DNA of 64,000 nucleotides, taken from IMG/VR virus record IMGVR_UViG_3300027792_000019, positions 1 through 64,000 of that record, one strand, 5' to 3'. Below the pieces are notes generated by a model, which was not told where the DNA came from, ran no database searches, and saw nothing but the letters and a program-made list of their open reading frames with translations. Source of the stretch: a virus. Position 1 is the stretch's first letter. Each line of letters opens with the position of its first letter. Both the position numbers and the translations under genes were made by a program. Shown here in pieces: positions 41,389 to 48,997 of this stretch.

Positions 41389-42537
41389 ATTATATATAAA
41401 ACGATTTTTGTTCCAGTGAAATGCAATAAAAAAGATTTTGAATACATAAAAACTTTAAATAAAATTTCTGCAAATGTGTGGAATTATTGTGTTGAAATAG
41501 ACAAAGAAAATGGTCAAAAATTAACTTTATCGCAATTAGAATTTATGACTAAAAATAAATTTCCATTACATGCAAAAGGAATACATCATATTGTTTTTAA
41601 ATATTTGAATGCAAGGAAGTCAATGTGGGAAGTTATTAAAAAGAATAAAGACAATGGAAATAAAATAACCTTACCATATAGATTAAAAGAATATATGCCC
41701 ACTGGTTGGGATTCACAGGCAATACATCCAGAATATGACAATAATAAAATTAGGCTTACTTGCATTTTGGGTAGAGGACAAATTGTTTGCAAAGTTAAAT
41801 CAATACCCAACAATATCGCAGAGATTGAATTGGTCTATAAAGACGAATATTATTTATCTATCAAATATAAAGAAGAAAATGATACAAATTTAATTCAATC
41901 GGATAATATTGCTAGTATTGACCTTGGAGAAATTCATGCAATTACAAGCATTGACAAATTTGGGAATTGTGTTATAGTTACTAATAGAAAGATTCGTAGT
42001 TTAATTAGATTAAAAGATAAAAGACAAGGCGAATTACAATCTTTAAGATCAAAATGCGTCAAAGGAAGCAAACAATCTAAAAAATATACAAAAGCAATTT
42101 ATGATATTAAATATGAGTTTGATAACAAAATTTTGGATGCGCTTCACAAACAAACAAATTTATACGTCAAATGGTGTAGAAGTCATAAAATTTCGAAAGT
42201 TTATTATGGAGATTTAGATACCACTACTAGAAACAGCAAAGGCAAGAAAAGTCAAAAAATAAATCATAAATTAAGTATGTGGAGATTTGGTATATTAATT
42301 AAACAACTTCAATATAAACTTTTTCAATATGGTATTGTAATGGAAGAAATAAGTGAAGCATATACAAGCCAAACTTGCCCAAATTGTGGCAATAGAAAAA
42401 AGACGGGAAGTAGAAACTATTCTTGTAAGTGTGGATACATTCAACACAGAGATATTGTAGGTGCAATAAATATATTGAATTTTAATACAGATACTGATTT
42501 AAAAATGTATAAAAACAAGGTATATCTACAAATCTAG
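41389..42537 (+). CDS. tnpB: TnpB (IS605 OrfB) with intact zinc ribbon, probable AUU start
   Basis: 382 aa from codon ATT 41389, which follows AAGGAGG by 5 nt. This start gives an N-terminus (IIYKTIFVPVKC) like the family's usual MxYKTxFxPV. The in-frame TTG 41362 lies before the ribosome binding site. RuvC Asp in ASIDLGEIHAI (~178), Glu in MEEISEAYTSQTCPNCG and Asp in HRDIVGAINIL, with a four-Cys zinc ribbon (CPNCG...CKCG) between. Sequence differs greatly from the 16683 protein, so a separate acquisition. No TnpA nearby. Confidence 0.82.
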   Translation: MIYKTIFVPVKCNKKDFEYIKTLNKISANVWNYCVEIDKENGQKLTLSQLEFMTKNKFPLHAKGIHHIVFKYLNARKSMWEVIKKNKDNGNKITLPYRLKEYMPTGWDSQAIHPEYDNNKIRLTCILGRGQIVCKVKSIPNNIAEIELVYKDEYYLSIKYKEENDTNLIQSDNIASIDLGEIHAITSIDKFGNCVIVTNRKIRSLIRLKDKRQGELQSLRSKCVKGSKQSKKYTKAIYDIKYEFDNKILDALHKQTNLYVKWCRSHKISKVYYGDLDTTTRNSKGKKSQKINHKLSMWRFGILIKQLQYKLFQYGIVMEEISEAYTSQTCPNCGNRKKTGSRNYSCKCGYIQHRDIVGAINILNFNTDTDLKMYKNKVYLQI

Positions 42538-42600
42538 AAATAGTGAGTAGTAGAAGTTGACGTTATCAACCTAGTTTAAAGACTGGTGGTTTCTTATTAG
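42538..42600 (+). ncRNA. Candidate omega-RNA tail of second TnpB
   Basis: Directly after the TnpB stop, two stem-loops: GTTGA-CGTTA-TCAAC (42556-42570) and ACC(T)AGT with ACTGGT (42569-42575, 42582-42587). Position is where a TnpB guide RNA scaffold would end. The gene-free stretch runs to 42703. Confidence 0.3.
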
Positions 42601-42703
42601 AAAAAATTTGGCTATTGCCAAAAATAACGGAAGTGTTCTTTTGTTACATAACAAATAAAAAGTAGCAAATATATTATTTGCTCAAATTATTTAAGGAGAA
42701 AAT

Positions 42704-42922
42704 ATGAACAACGAATATCAAGACTGGCGATCCATTCTCAATCCACCTACAAAAGATGGTGAGATTTGGATTTATGCTTATATTTGGGACGACGGATGGT
42801 GTATCATTAGAAAATATTATTACATGTCTGAGGGATTCAAAAAAGGTACGGCAAGATGGATGCCCATTATAGTTCCTCAACCACCTACCGATGTAGATTT
42901 TAGTTTATATGAAACCCCATAA
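42704..42922 (+). CDS. DUF551-like small protein
   Basis: 72 aa, W-rich. PPTKDGEIWIYAYIWDDGW followed by ARWMPIIVPQPP resembles DUF551 (hWxP...HWMPLPxPP). Function unknown. AAGGAG upstream; stop TAA lies in a palindrome. Confidence 0.65.
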   Translation: MNNEYQDWRSILNPPTKDGEIWIYAYIWDDGWCIIRKYYYMSEGFKKGTARWMPIIVPQPPTDVDFSLYETP

Positions 42923-42936
42923 AACGACTGTTTCAT
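42919..42936. repeat. Palindromic element (variant), spacer CGACTG
   Basis: Arms ATAAAA/TTTCAT. The arm's TAA is the stop of 42704-42922. Confidence 0.75.
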
Positions 42937-42956
42937 GCGCAAAAAAAGGAAAATAA

Positions 42957-43133
42957 ATGAAAAAATCTAAAAAAGCAAAATTAGTAATCACAGAAAAACA
43001 ATATACTAAAAAAGAATGTCAACTTACTTGCCCACATTGTCATACTGAATTTCATTATATGAATGGATTTGATGAAAATATTTTATTATACAAATGTACT
43101 CAATGTGGAAATTCTATTAGACTATATGATTAA
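42957..43133 (+). CDS. Small zinc-ribbon protein
   Basis: 58 aa. CPHCHTEF and CTQCGNS, two CxxC knuckles; basic N-terminus (KKSKKAKL). AAAAGGAAAATAA upstream. Zinc ribbon, function unknown. Confidence 0.6.
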   Translation: MKKSKKAKLVITEKQYTKKECQLTCPHCHTEFHYMNGFDENILLYKCTQCGNSIRLYD

Positions 43134-43145
43134 GGATAAAATAAA

Positions 43146-43292
43146 ATGCCCCTAGATAGAGACCTAGAAGATACTCGTGACGAAGAATCATATCAAAACT
43201 ATTCTGATGAAAAAGAAGAAGCATTTTGGGATGAGGTTGATTATGAATATGATAGAATGATGGATGATAAAATGGATAAAGAAAATTGGTGA
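43146..43292 (+). CDS. Acidic micro-protein
   Basis: 48 aa, almost half Asp/Glu (DTRDEESYQNYSDEKEEA, MMDDKMDKENW). AAGGATAAAATAAA upstream. Ends before the next start. Highly charged small proteins of this sort can mimic nucleic acid, but no function is claimed. Confidence 0.45.
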   Translation: MPLDRDLEDTRDEESYQNYSDEKEEAFWDEVDYEYDRMMDDKMDKENW

Positions 43293-43297
43293 AAAAT

Positions 43298-43456
43298 ATG
43301 ACTGATCAACCGGCTGATAGTTATTGTAAAGGATGTAAATTTTTGAAATTAATTTATGAATTGGATGACAGGCAATATTATTTTGGATGTGAAAGCAAAA
43401 TGACTTGTGATAAAATTAAAGAAAGTGAAGAAAACAAAAATGGCAGAGAAAACTAA
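43298..43456 (+). CDS. Small Cys-rich protein
   Basis: 52 aa. CKGCKF early and CESKMTC late, four Cys in a zinc-like spacing. No strong ribosome binding site (GGTGAAAAAT). Overlaps the next gene by 17 nt. Confidence 0.5.
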   Translation: MTDQPADSYCKGCKFLKLIYELDDRQYYFGCESKMTCDKIKESEENKNGREN

Positions 43457-43643
43457 CCCTATCTATAAAATTTGTACTTGTTGCCAAACCCCATTCCACT
43501 ATACTAAAAAATGGAATGACAAAATTCTCGAACAAGAAGCCATCAAACGATATGGTGATACTGTGGTGAAGCAAGAGGGTGTTGAAATTTGTAAGAAGTG
43601 TTGGGATGGGTTGGAGAAACCGGAAGGAAATAAAAATGATTGA
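43440..43643 (+). CDS. Small zinc-binding protein
   Basis: 67 aa. ICTCCQTPFHYTKKW ... CKKCWDG, four Cys. ATG 43440 within the previous gene's end. Not recognised. Confidence 0.6.
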   Translation: MAEKTNPIYKICTCCQTPFHYTKKWNDKILEQEAIKRYGDTVVKQEGVEICKKCWDGLEKPEGNKND

Positions 43644-43923
43644 TGCTGAAAAATTAAGAATTATTACTAAAGAAGGTAGTATTAAAAAAGAAAAAACAAT
43701 TTTGGAAAAAATCAATGATTTTATTGAATATGTAGAAAAAGAAATAAAATATAAAGCGTCAAATGGATTTTATTCTGCAAAAATTGATCCTATTAATTTT
43801 GATAAAAATTTAATAGACACAAAAATAATCAATGAAATTAGAAAAAAACTAGAAAATTTTGGCTATAAAGTTGAAATGGATTATATTAGTGATGATATTT
43901 ATATTAGTTGGTATAATTCATGA
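43636..43923 (+). CDS. Small helical hypothetical protein
   Basis: 95 aa; KKEKTILEKINDFIEYVEKEI and RKKLENFGYKVEMDY. Mostly helical then beta; not recognised. ATG 43636 follows GGAAGGAA. Stop TGA in a palindrome. Confidence 0.6.
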   Translation: MIDAEKLRIITKEGSIKKEKTILEKINDFIEYVEKEIKYKASNGFYSAKIDPINFDKNLIDTKIINEIRKKLENFGYKVEMDYISDDIYISWYNS

Positions 43924-43937
43924 AACCGGTATTTCAT
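43920..43937. repeat. Palindromic element, spacer CCGGTA
   Basis: Perfect arms, TTC...GTGG flanks. Contains the TGA stop of 43636-43923. Confidence 0.85.
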
Positions 43938-43956
43938 GTGGTAAAAAGGATAAAAA

Positions 43957-44262
43957 ATGACAAAAAATAAATGTATATATGAAAAATGGGGTGTATATTT
44001 TGCTCAGGGATGTACGGATCAACATATATCAGAGCACACTTGTAGTGATTGGTGCATATGCCCAAAATGCGGAAAAGAAATTGAATTTTATGTTGAGCCA
44101 GAAGAGTACAGAGAAAAACAACCAGAAATTTATGAGGATGTAACTAGTGAAAAATGGTTCGCTGAAATAGTTTTTGAAGATGGAGAGCGCATTAAAGCTA
44201 TTGGGAATTCTAAAATGGATGTTACTTTGAGATGGAATAGACTGCAAAGAGAATTATTATAA
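43957..44262 (+). CDS. Small Cys-rich zinc protein
   Basis: 101 aa. CTDQHISEHTCSDWCICPKCGKE suggests a zinc site with Cys/His, then an acidic domain with an amphipathic helix. Not recognised. AAAAGGATAAAAA upstream. Confidence 0.6.
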   Translation: MTKNKCIYEKWGVYFAQGCTDQHISEHTCSDWCICPKCGKEIEFYVEPEEYREKQPEIYEDVTSEKWFAEIVFEDGERIKAIGNSKMDVTLRWNRLQRELL

Positions 44263-44266
44263 CCCC

Positions 44267-44284
44267 ACGAAAGAACCATTTCAT
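44267..44284. repeat. Palindromic element (variant), spacer GAACCA
   Basis: Arms ACGAAA/TTTCAT (one mismatch), CCCC...GAAC flanks, 4 nt after the stop and 22 nt before a promoter. Confidence 0.75.
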
Positions 44285-44305
44285 GAACTTGATTAAATTG
44301 GTATC

Positions 44306-44334
44306 TTGACAAGTACATCAAAGTATGATAAACT
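44306..44334 (+). promoter_or_regulatory. Sigma70-like extended -10 promoter
   Basis: TTGACA 44306-44311, 17-bp spacer ending TGA, TAAACT 44329-44334. Confidence 0.8.
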
Positions 44335-44369
44335 TATTAAAATTGAATTTACATTAAGGAGAAAATATT

Positions 44370-44672
44370 ATGAGTAGCAATAAAGGTATGAAAAATTTAG
44401 ATATTGAAAGTATGAAAGGCGATATTAATAGTGACGAGAATACAACAAATGCAATAGACGACTTTGAACCAACCGACGCAGAATTACAAGAAATGATGAA
44501 AGAACTCCACATCGAAGAAGAAGCAGAAACCAAGAATAAAATTTTAGAAGACTGGTCGGAAGTGACTTGTATTTCTTGCTTAAAGCCAGTAGACTTAATG
44601 AAGGCAGTTTTCATTGATGAAGCACCTTACCATAAACATTGTGCAGAAGAAGAGTTGCGATATGAAGACTAG
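44370..44672 (+). CDS. Acidic protein with C-terminal Cys/His zinc site
   Basis: 100 aa. Acidic N-terminal two thirds, then CISCLKPVDLMKAVFIDEAP and HKHCAEEEL, a Cys/His arrangement like a degenerate LIM/zinc ribbon. The 54629 protein has a similar C..C...YYHYDCFIEH pattern. Not recognised. Confidence 0.6.
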   Translation: MSSNKGMKNLDIESMKGDINSDENTTNAIDDFEPTDAELQEMMKELHIEEEAETKNKILEDWSEVTCISCLKPVDLMKAVFIDEAPYHKHCAEEELRYED

Positions 44673-44880
44673 TATTACACAAAACGAATACGAATTACTT
44701 ACTTTTTTAAAATCGCAACAAGATCAATTGGAACGTATGTCTAACCGTATGTATTATTATGCAAAGAAACTCTTAGAATTAGAAGATGACAACTGGCTCA
44801 CAGATTACTTTAATGATACTATTGGTGTTACGGCGTTTTTGAATCAAGTTGGTATTGATATTGATACGAAAAACCCTTGA
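44662..44880 (+). CDS. Small helical protein
   Basis: 72 aa, helical (EYELLTFLKSQQDQLERMSN). ATG 44662 overlaps the previous gene by 11 nt. Its stop codon is inside the next promoter's -35 region. Confidence 0.6.
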   Translation: MKTSITQNEYELLTFLKSQQDQLERMSNRMYYYAKKLLELEDDNWLTDYFNDTIGVTAFLNQVGIDIDTKNP

Positions 44881-44905
44881 CAGATAGCGAATAATGTAGT
44901 AAACT
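44877..44905 (+). promoter_or_regulatory. Sigma70-like promoter of the recombinase gene
   Basis: TTGACA 44877-44882 (overlapping the upstream TGA), preceded by ACCC, 17-bp spacer, TAAACT 44900-44905. Spacer ends TAG rather than TGn. Confidence 0.75.
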
Positions 44906-44930
44906 TATCTTATAGAAAAGGAGGCATCAC

Positions 44931-45881
44931 ATGGTTACTGAAAAAAATAAAAAAGAACTCAAAATAATTGAGAAAAAAGAATTAGATAAATTCTTGCATC
45001 GCAAGTCTATTAAGTCTGAGCATACTAGGAAGTCATACAAAAATTGCATTGGACAATTGTTTGATCATTATAATATTGAAACGATAGAAGATTATCAAAA
45101 ACTCACATTGTCTAATTTCGAAGATTATCTTAATTCTTTACCAATCAAAGATGCCTCGTATAATCAACACCTTCGCTCTCTAAAGGTTTTCTCGTCTTGG
45201 TTAAAGAAGCATGATAAAATTCAAGAAGATATCCTCCAACCAATTAAATTGACTAAGGTAAACGCAGTTACTGGCGATAAAGAATATGATAAGAAAAGAC
45301 GAGCGAAAGAAAAGTTATATCTTACAGATAATGAAATTCAAAAAATGATTGCTGTGTCAAAAAATATAAATTCTAAATTAGCTATTGCCCTTATGGGGTA
45401 TATGGGACTTCGCAGAGAAGAACTTGTTGGTTTGACTATCACAGATGTTCATGGAGATTTCTTAGGGATTCCAGGGAAAGGCGGTACATACGAAGAAAGA
45501 AAAATGCCTCCTGCTGTAAAGTTTTTGGTAAATGAATATTTGAAAACCAGAAATAATAATTCTGAATATCTTATCGTTTCAAAAGTTGGGCAACATCAAA
45601 TTACAAATACCAATTCTATTTATGAAAGGATCAAATCTGCCGGAAGAAAAGCTGGAATTGATGCCGAAAAAATGAAATTAGTTACCCCACATACAATGAG
45701 ACGAAGTACTGCTTGTAATGCTGTACTTAGGGGTGTTCCAAGTACTGTAGTCAAAGAGATGCTTAGGCATCAACGACAAGTTACAACTGATATCTATTTG
45801 GAAGCGTTAAAAGGATCTGAGGCAGTTGATGCAGCTTTTGATTCACAACCAATGCCCGATATGTCAGTTTTGATGGTATAG
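44931..45881 (+). CDS. Tyrosine recombinase (Xer/integrase-like)
   Basis: 316 aa. An N-terminal SAM-like core-binding domain (residues ~15-105), then the catalytic domain with Arg161 in GLRREELVG, Lys183 in PGKGG, His254 and Arg257 in PHTMRR, His280 in RHQ and Tyr289 in DIYL. The full R-K-H-R-H-Y set is present, so it should be active. It lacks the N-terminal arm-binding domain of lambda-type integrases and resembles XerC/D in layout. Own promoter plus AAAGGAGGC. Possible roles: genome integration or dimer resolution, or acting on the palindromic elements; none is proven. Confidence 0.92.
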   Translation: MVTEKNKKELKIIEKKELDKFLHRKSIKSEHTRKSYKNCIGQLFDHYNIETIEDYQKLTLSNFEDYLNSLPIKDASYNQHLRSLKVFSSWLKKHDKIQEDILQPIKLTKVNAVTGDKEYDKKRRAKEKLYLTDNEIQKMIAVSKNINSKLAIALMGYMGLRREELVGLTITDVHGDFLGIPGKGGTYEERKMPPAVKFLVNEYLKTRNNNSEYLIVSKVGQHQITNTNSIYERIKSAGRKAGIDAEKMKLVTPHTMRRSTACNAVLRGVPSTVVKEMLRHQRQVTTDIYLEALKGSEAVDAAFDSQPMPDMSVLMV

Positions 45882-45890
45882 GAGAATAAC

Positions 45891-46124
45891 ATGGAAATCG
45901 AATTATCTAAACTAGAATGGGAAAGATTTTTAACCTACCATGAAGAAAAATATGGTGAGTATGGATGGTATCCAAATTTAACCGGAGTAAACGTAGTAGA
46001 TAGAAATACTGGTAAGTTGGTTGGATTTCGTCAAAATATTCCAGAGCGATGTTTTATTTTGGAAGAATGGTTAGTGGGGACACCATGGGAAAAATTTGTA
46101 AGTGTAACCACGGTTACTAATTAA
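45891..46124 (+). CDS. Small hypothetical protein
   Basis: 77 aa; EKYGEYGWYPNLTGVNVVDRN and KLVGFRQNIPERCFIL. Not recognised. GGAG upstream, directly after the recombinase gene. Confidence 0.6.
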   Translation: MEIELSKLEWERFLTYHEEKYGEYGWYPNLTGVNVVDRNTGKLVGFRQNIPERCFILEEWLVGTPWEKFVSVTTVTN

Positions 46125-46135
46125 AAGGATAAAAA

Positions 46136-46243
46136 ATGAATATTTTTAATATGTTGATAATTCTGTTCCTTGTGTTAATGTTTTTTATTAGTTTGACTAT
46201 TGATTCAAAATATTATAATAAATCGACAGGGGAGTTGCCATAA
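46136..46243 (+). CDS. Single-pass membrane micro-protein
   Basis: 35 aa, one hydrophobic helix (MLIILFLVLMFFISLTI) then SKYYNKSTGELP. AAAAGGATAAAAA upstream. 1-nt overlap (TAATG) with the next gene. Confidence 0.5.
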   Translation: MNIFNMLIILFLVLMFFISLTIDSKYYNKSTGELP

Positions 46244-46521
46244 TGACACATGTTACGGTTCATCAACTTACAGCAAGAAATAGTGAGAAAGTTTTCTTAA
46301 ATGTCGATAATGATGTTTATGGATGTGTTAGTGTTTGGGGATCTTGTTATCAAAGACGAACATTTTTAATTCAAAAAGATTGTGATTTTTATCTTATGCA
46401 ATTTGAAAATGATGAGTATTATAAAGAATGGCAAGAAAGCGAATCTGGTAAATTTTGGAAAGATGCAAGAATAACAGAAATTTTACCAATTATTAAAGAT
46501 GATTATTACACCATGAAATAG
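46243..46521 (+). CDS. Small hypothetical protein
   Basis: 92 aa, beta-rich; not recognised. TAATG coupling with the upstream micro-gene. Stop TAG in a palindrome spacer. Confidence 0.6.
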   Translation: MTHVTVHQLTARNSEKVFLNVDNDVYGCVSVWGSCYQRRTFLIQKDCDFYLMQFENDEYYKEWQESESGKFWKDARITEILPIIKDDYYTMK

Positions 46522-46530
46522 AGATTTCAT
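46513..46530. repeat. Palindromic element, spacer TAGAGA
   Basis: Perfect arms. The 5' arm encodes the last MK of the upstream protein; TAG stop opens the spacer. Confidence 0.85.
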
Positions 46531-46551
46531 TCGGTTGAAGAAAGATAAATT

Positions 46552-46770
46552 ATGAGTAAACCTATTATTACAGAAATTAGTGACGAAGATGGTCTTTATG
46601 AAATTAGAGAAGATTATTTGGGTAAAGAAATTATTCCTTGTAAAGACGTAGAAAAATGGGGGAATAATAGTTTTTTTGGAAATAAATTGAATGGATTTAT
46701 GTCTGGCCATTTTATAGTGGATGGTAGAGAAACTTGTTTCTTTGCTGTAAAATATGGAAAGGGAAAATAA
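46552..46770 (+). CDS. Small hypothetical protein
   Basis: 72 aa, mixed beta (TEISDEDGLYEIREDYLG, GHFIVDGRETCFFAVKYGKG). Not recognised; ends 1 nt before the next start codon. Confidence 0.6.
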   Translation: MSKPIITEISDEDGLYEIREDYLGKEIIPCKDVEKWGNNSFFGNKLNGFMSGHFIVDGRETCFFAVKYGKGK

Positions 46771-46771
46771 T

Positions 46772-47251
46772 ATGTCACAACACTACGACTTAATTACAGA
46801 AATAAAAAATCTACCCTTTAACATCAAAAATATTTTTGATTGGTCAAAAGTACTCTGGAATAATTTCGATTGGAGTGGTGATTTTCTTCTTGAAATTATC
46901 GAGTATAAATTAAAGAGAATGAAGCAGTATATGGAAGTTGATACTTTTGTTTGCAAAGAATCGGCTAAAGAAGATATTGACCAGATCAATTCTTGTTTAG
47001 AAGCATGTAGAAACTTGATATCAAATGATTTTGAAAGTGATTTGGCAATAAAACATTATGATAAATACCCAATTAAATATGAACGTTACGTTGACGAAAA
47101 AGGACTTAGGCATACAGTTTGGAAGAATATGGGCGAACAAGAAAAAATAGAGTTTGATGAAATGACAAAATTAATTGATGAATATCAAGAAAAATATAAA
47201 CACCAATTATTCGACACCTTGCGTGAAAAATATAATTGGTGGGGAGATTAG
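46772..47251 (+). CDS. Helical hypothetical protein
   Basis: 159 aa, mostly helical, aromatic-rich; not recognised. ATG 46772 follows GGAAAGGGAAAATAA. The in-frame ATG at 46754 lies in the upstream gene. Confidence 0.6.
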   Translation: MSQHYDLITEIKNLPFNIKNIFDWSKVLWNNFDWSGDFLLEIIEYKLKRMKQYMEVDTFVCKESAKEDIDQINSCLEACRNLISNDFESDLAIKHYDKYPIKYERYVDEKGLRHTVWKNMGEQEKIEFDEMTKLIDEYQEKYKHQLFDTLREKYNWWGD

Positions 47252-47252
47252 T

Positions 47253-47600
47253 ATGACACATTGGAATCACCGTGTAGTAAAGAAAGAATATCCTGAAAGT
47301 GCAGAGGTGTACACAGAATACTCTATTCGAGAAGTCTTCTATAATGATGATGGAACAATCTACGCCTACACCGAAAACCCTATGGAAACTCGTGGAGAAT
47401 CATTAGATTCGTTGCGAGAATATCTTATGAGATGTTTGAAGGCTTTGGATCAGCCTGTTTTGGTAGATGGTGAGGTTGAGTTTAATGATGGTGGTGAAGA
47501 ATGGAATGAGGAGTTTGGGCCATTCAACAGCATGGAAGAATTAATGAAAGCTCTTGAAGCAGAAGATGAAGAAAATGAGGATGAAGATGCAATCGTTTGA
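47253..47600 (+). CDS. MTHWNHR-type small protein, long copy
   Basis: 115 aa from ATG 47253 (GGGAGATTAGT upstream). THWNHRVVKKEYPE then YSIREVFYNDDGTIYAYTEN and LREYLMRCLKALDQPVL: a widespread small family in bacteria and phages with unknown function. An acidic C-terminal tail extends it. A shorter paralogue lies at 47972. Confidence 0.7.
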   Translation: MTHWNHRVVKKEYPESAEVYTEYSIREVFYNDDGTIYAYTENPMETRGESLDSLREYLMRCLKALDQPVLVDGEVEFNDGGEEWNEEFGPFNSMEELMKALEAEDEENEDEDAIV

Positions 47601-47991
47601 TACAGGGAAGGATGATGCGAGATACCGCGAATTACAAAATGCTTGGTCTGATGATAAGATTACTTGGAAGCAATTTCAAAAAGCCGAAGAGTATAAGTTT
47701 AGTTTAAATCAATTATTGTTTTGGGATAGTTGTAGTTTTTGGGATAAGGTTATGGTTGTGTTTGGTAGAAAAGAATATCCAGATCAAGATATTTATGATA
47801 CTAGAAGTGTATATTTTCAGGAAAGAGAAAAAATTATTAGTAAAGTAATAAAATATGGTTATGATAATAATATTCAATTTTCTTTCAAGCAAATGAAAAG
47901 TTTTGATCCATTACATGATAGAAATTATAAAGAAAATTGGAAAGAGTTTGTGAAACAAAATGAGGTCAAAGATGTCTCATTGGAATCATAG
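47587..47991 (+). CDS. Hypothetical protein
   Basis: 134 aa from ATG 47587. Helical, aromatic; QFQKAEEYKFSLNQLLFWDS. Not recognised. Sits between the two MTHWNHR paralogues and overlaps both (14 and 20 nt). Confidence 0.6.
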   Translation: MQSFDTGKDDARYRELQNAWSDDKITWKQFQKAEEYKFSLNQLLFWDSCSFWDKVMVVFGRKEYPDQDIYDTRSVYFQEREKIISKVIKYGYDNNIQFSFKQMKSFDPLHDRNYKENWKEFVKQNEVKDVSLES

Positions 47992-48223
47992 AATTGTTTT
48001 AAAAGTTTATCCTTCTGGGGAAGCAGAATATTCTATTAGGGAAGTACATTATAAAAGTGAGGATGATTCTAATCCAGTATCATATAGCGCAAATCCACAA
48101 CCTCCTTGTTCTGACACACCAAATGGATTGAAATGGTATTTGGAAAAATCATTGGAAGCTTTTGAAAAGCCTACTTTGTTTGAGGGGCAAATTACAGAGT
48201 TTGAGAAGAATAAGTTTCAATGA
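47972..48223 (+). CDS. MTHWNHR-type small protein, short copy
   Basis: 83 aa. SHWNHRIVLKVYPSGEAEYS followed by IREVHY; same family as 47253-47600, lacking the acidic tail. Both copies are near each other, suggesting a local duplication with an intervening gene. Stop TGA in a palindrome. Confidence 0.7.
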   Translation: MSHWNHRIVLKVYPSGEAEYSIREVHYKSEDDSNPVSYSANPQPPCSDTPNGLKWYLEKSLEAFEKPTLFEGQITEFEKNKFQ

Positions 48224-48237
48224 AACAGTAGTTTTAT
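48220..48237. repeat. Palindromic element, spacer CAGTAG
   Basis: Arms ATGAAA/TTTTAT. Contains the TGA stop of 47972-48223. Confidence 0.75.
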
Positions 48238-48269
48238 GGGGAAGTAAAATATAAAAATAGGAGATGAAA

Positions 48270-48539
48270 ATGAGTAAAGAAAATGAACTAGAAAAAAGAA
48301 TAGAAATTCTTGAAAAAGAAATTAGTGATATAAAAGAAAACATGAAGAAAAGAAGTGCATACATTATCACTAGGCTTTCTTGCGGAGTATGGAGACAATA
48401 TTGGAATGAAAGGGCACAATGTTATTCTCGTTCTTTCTCTGATGCCACATTCTTTTCGGAAGAAGAAAAGAAAGTATACACTCGTAAATTAATGAGTGGT
48501 GAGTGGAGAAAGATTTCTTCGTTTTTGGATTTTCAATAA
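48270..48539 (+). CDS. Small coiled-coil protein with C-terminal domain
   Basis: 89 aa. N-terminal coiled coil (ELEKRIEILEKEISDIKENM), then a C-terminal Cys-containing WRQYWNERAQ stretch. ATG 48270 lies 6 nt after GGAG; ATG 48264 is too close. Stop TAA in a palindrome. Confidence 0.6.
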   Translation: MSKENELEKRIEILEKEISDIKENMKKRSAYIITRLSCGVWRQYWNERAQCYSRSFSDATFFSEEEKKVYTRKLMSGEWRKISSFLDFQ

Positions 48540-48553
48540 AATAATAATTTCAT
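48536..48553. repeat. Palindromic element (variant), spacer TAATAA
   Basis: Arms ATAAAA/TTTCAT. The TAA in the arm is the stop of 48270-48539. The only spacer with no G or C. Confidence 0.7.
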
Positions 48554-48558
48554 TAGGT

Positions 48559-48574
48559 TAAATTGGGTGGCAAC
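48559..48574 (+). repeat. Left arm of long inverted repeat around 48598-48987
   Basis: TAAATTGGGTGGCAAC pairs with 49002-49017 at 15 of 16 positions, bracketing the next gene. Confidence 0.6.
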
Positions 48575-48597
48575 GGAAAAGGAAAAGGTGAATACAT

Positions 48598-48987
48598 ATG
48601 GAAAATGTAAAGAATTTTGATAAAATGAACGACGCCTTAAATAATATATTTTCAAATGGTAGTCAACCATACCACATTGACTATGAAAGAAGTTATGGCA
48701 ATTTATTTGGGAATGATATAAAAAGTGCTGTAAAATTTTATTTGAGATTAGGATCTGAAGTAATGTATCCTAGTGATAAATATGCAGGATTTGTTTTATA
48801 TCCTCAAGCCCTTAATCCGTTTTTACGAATTATGGAGACTATGGGAGAATCAAGAAATATTATTATTCTTCCTGGTTTTGATCAAGAGACTGGAGACAAG
48901 GAATTCCCAAATCGTCCAGCATACTTAATTATAAAAGTTCCAAATCAAGTAACTTATCCCACAGATATCGCAATGGGAAAAATATAA
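48598..48987 (+). CDS. Hypothetical protein bracketed by inverted repeats
   Basis: 129 aa, soluble, mixed alpha/beta with NIIILPGFDQETGD and a C-terminal YLIIKVPNQVTYPT; not recognised. GGAAAAGGTGAATACAT upstream. Inverted repeats flank the gene, and a small hairpin (TTAGGT-TGCC-ACCTAA, 48998-49013) sits in the right arm. Confidence 0.6.
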   Translation: MENVKNFDKMNDALNNIFSNGSQPYHIDYERSYGNLFGNDIKSAVKFYLRLGSEVMYPSDKYAGFVLYPQALNPFLRIMETMGESRNIIILPGFDQETGDKEFPNRPAYLIIKVPNQVTYPTDIAMGKI

Positions 48988-48997
48988 TTAATTAAAG

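Noticed and set aside
41951-41978. Promoter-like TTGACA...TATAGT inside the second tnpB
   Set aside because: Spacer is 16 bp, it is coding for the RuvC region, and nothing needs a promoter there, although a guide-RNA promoter cannot be excluded.
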